Positions 63,000 to 64,000 of a DNA stretch of 64,000 nt are shown here, piece after piece (the stretch's first letter is position 1; every line of letters starts with the position of its first letter). Position numbers and translations under genes: made by a program. The notes under the pieces were generated by a model that was not told the origin of the DNA, did no database searches, and saw only the letters and a program-made list of their open reading frames with translations. Source of the DNA: Bradyrhizobium quebecense (GTDB lineage: Bacteria > Pseudomonadota > Alphaproteobacteria > Rhizobiales > Xanthobacteraceae); the NCBI RefSeq assembly GCF_013373795.3, contig NZ_CP088022.1, positions 4,898,001-4,962,000 of the forward strand. The letters run 5' to 3'.

Positions 63000-64000
63000 A
63001 TGCAACGCATCGCATGTTCCGAGCGCGACGATTGGCAGGCAACCGCCGAAAGCGCCGGCTTCACCTTCCACACCATCGACGGCGAACGCTACTGGGACGA
63101 GCGCGCCTATTACGCCTTCACGCTCGACGAGATCGAGCGCGATATCGAGGCGCCGACCGGCGAAATCGACGCGATGTGCCTCGAGCTCGCCGGACGCGCG
63201 GTCAGGGATGAACAATATCTGCGCCGGCTGAAGATACCGGAAGCATTCTGGGACCTGATCGCGGCGAGCTGGCGCCGCAAGGAGCCGAGCCTCTACGGCC
63301 GGCTCGACCTCAAATTCAGCGGCAACGGCCCGGCCAAGCTGCTCGAATACAATGCCGACACGCCGACCTCGATCTTCGAGGCGGCGGTGTTTCAATGGAC
63401 CTGGCTCGAACAGGCAATCGAACGCAACATCATCCCGAAGCGCGCCGACCAGTTCAACTCGATCCACGAGGCGCTGATCGAGGCCTGGAAGACGATCGGC
63501 GCGACCCATCCGCTGCATCTCAGCGGGCTGACCGGCAACGCCGAGGACGCCGGCACGCTCGCCTATCTCGAGGACACCGCGGCGCAGGCCGGGCTGAAGA
63601 CCACGCTGCTCGACATCGAACAGATCGGACTGCGCAATGACGGCCAGTTCGTCGACCTCGACGAAAGCCCGATCGCGCTCGCGTTCAAGCTCTATCCATG
63701 GGAGTGGATGTTCCACGACGCGTTCGGCAAGAACCTCGCGACGGCGCCGACGCAATGGATCGAGCCGCCCTGGAAGGCGATCCTGTCCAACAAGGGCATC
63801 CTGCCGCTGCTGTGGGAGATGTTCCCGAACCACCCCAACCTGCTGCCAGCCTATTTCGAGGACGACCCGCAGGCCGCGCAGCTCGGCACCTCGTTCGTGC
63901 GCAAGCCGATCTATTCGCGCGAAGGCGCCAATGTCGAACTGGTCAGCGCCGGCATCACGCTGGTCGCGGAGCAAGGCCCCTACGGCGCCGAGGGCTTCAT
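63000..64000 (+). CDS. glutathionylspermidine synthase family protein, YjfC/YgiC-like (3' end cut by window edge)
   Basis: About 333 residues are visible. GERYWDERAYYAFTLDEIERDIEAPT, RDEQYLRRLKIPEAFWDLIAASWRRKEPSLYGRLDL, and KLLEYNADTPTSIFEAAVFQW match E. coli YjfC closely, as does FVRKPIYSREGANV near the end. This is an ATP-grasp C-N ligase related to glutathionylspermidine synthetase; the true substrates are not known. ATG 63000 gives the same distance to the conserved IDGERYW as in YjfC; ATG 62943 is in frame upstream. Confidence 0.9.
   Translation, partial: MQRIACSERDDWQATAESAGFTFHTIDGERYWDERAYYAFTLDEIERDIEAPTGEIDAMCLELAGRAVRDEQYLRRLKIPEAFWDLIAASWRRKEPSLYGRLDLKFSGNGPAKLLEYNADTPTSIFEAAVFQWTWLEQAIERNIIPKRADQFNSIHEALIEAWKTIGATHPLHLSGLTGNAEDAGTLAYLEDTAAQAGLKTTLLDIEQIGLRNDGQFVDLDESPIALAFKLYPWEWMFHDAFGKNLATAPTQWIEPPWKAILSNKGILPLLWEMFPNHPNLLPAYFEDDPQAAQLGTSFVRKPIYSREGANVELVSAGITLVAEQGPYGAEGF

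Noticed and set aside
1..64000. tRNA, rRNA or integrase-flanked genomic island
   Set aside because: No cloverleaf-like or ribosomal sequence and no integrase gene were recognised on reading both strands.

Overview
The window is high-GC alphaproteobacterial chromosome, most likely Bradyrhizobium or a close Nitrobacteraceae relative. This rests on recognised gene content: a CtrA master regulator divergent from fliI/fliJ, a Bradyrhizobium-type porin, GANTC-rich cell-cycle regulatory DNA, and paired palindromic intergenic repeats (convergent hairpins with CGAAAG tips). It is an inference from reading, not from a database search. I found no rRNA, tRNA, CRISPR array or prophage.

Layout. 1-2.2 kb: end of a class II aldolase and biosynthetic threonine dehydratase. 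2.6-8.6 kb: a minus-strand catabolic operon (FAD aromatic monooxygenase, alpha/beta hydrolase, MFS carrier, M24 peptidase) divergent from a LysR regulator. 8.8-13.1 kb: a Rieske ring-hydroxylating oxygenase operon (alpha, beta, ferredoxin, ACS-type MFS carrier, MarR regulator). Its promoter has a perfect 20-bp palindrome between the -35 and -10 boxes, and its alpha gene carries a one-base frameshift. 13.2-21.3 kb: mixed metabolic genes (AraC regulator, zinc-free quinone oxidoreductase, PaaG-like crotonase, gamma-glutamyltransferase, thioesterase, secreted hydrolase). 21.3-25.8 kb: an amine or amino acid uptake and oxidation cluster (FAD oxidoreductase, GlnQ-type ABC transporter, XRE-cupin regulator) with two matching operator-like sites. 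25.8-27.26 kb: an IS110-superfamily element (IS1111-like) inserted into a palindromic repeat; its non-coding end holds a 10-nt copy of target sequence that could be a bridge-RNA guide. 27.3-31.9 kb: three-subunit molybdenum hydroxylase and TetR regulator. 32-42.8 kb: RND pump, LysR, MATE pump, D-amino acid dehydrogenase, omega-aminotransferase with XRE-cupin regulator, LprI-like protein. 42.8-50.5 kb: small and hypothetical proteins, a hydrolase-fold protein that has lost its nucleophile, a major porin, MarR and MFS genes.

50.6-58.5 kb is the cell-cycle/motility block: flhA, a SigK-type ECF sigma factor with RskA-type anti-sigma factor, fliJ, fliI and ctrA. CtrA-like boxes precede flhA and lie between fliI and ctrA; five GANTC sites precede ctrA. 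58.5-61.6 kb holds a sedolisin-family (S53) peptidase beside a c-heme-motif secreted protein and a small companion. 61.8-64 kb is a YjfL/YjfM/YjfC-like module (DUF350, DUF1190-like, glutathionylspermidine-synthase-like ligase) running off the window.

Most genes are ordinary chromosomal metabolism. The least explained items are the IS guide-like sequence, the split Rieske alpha gene, the S53 triad, the nucleophile-less hydrolase and several short proteins.
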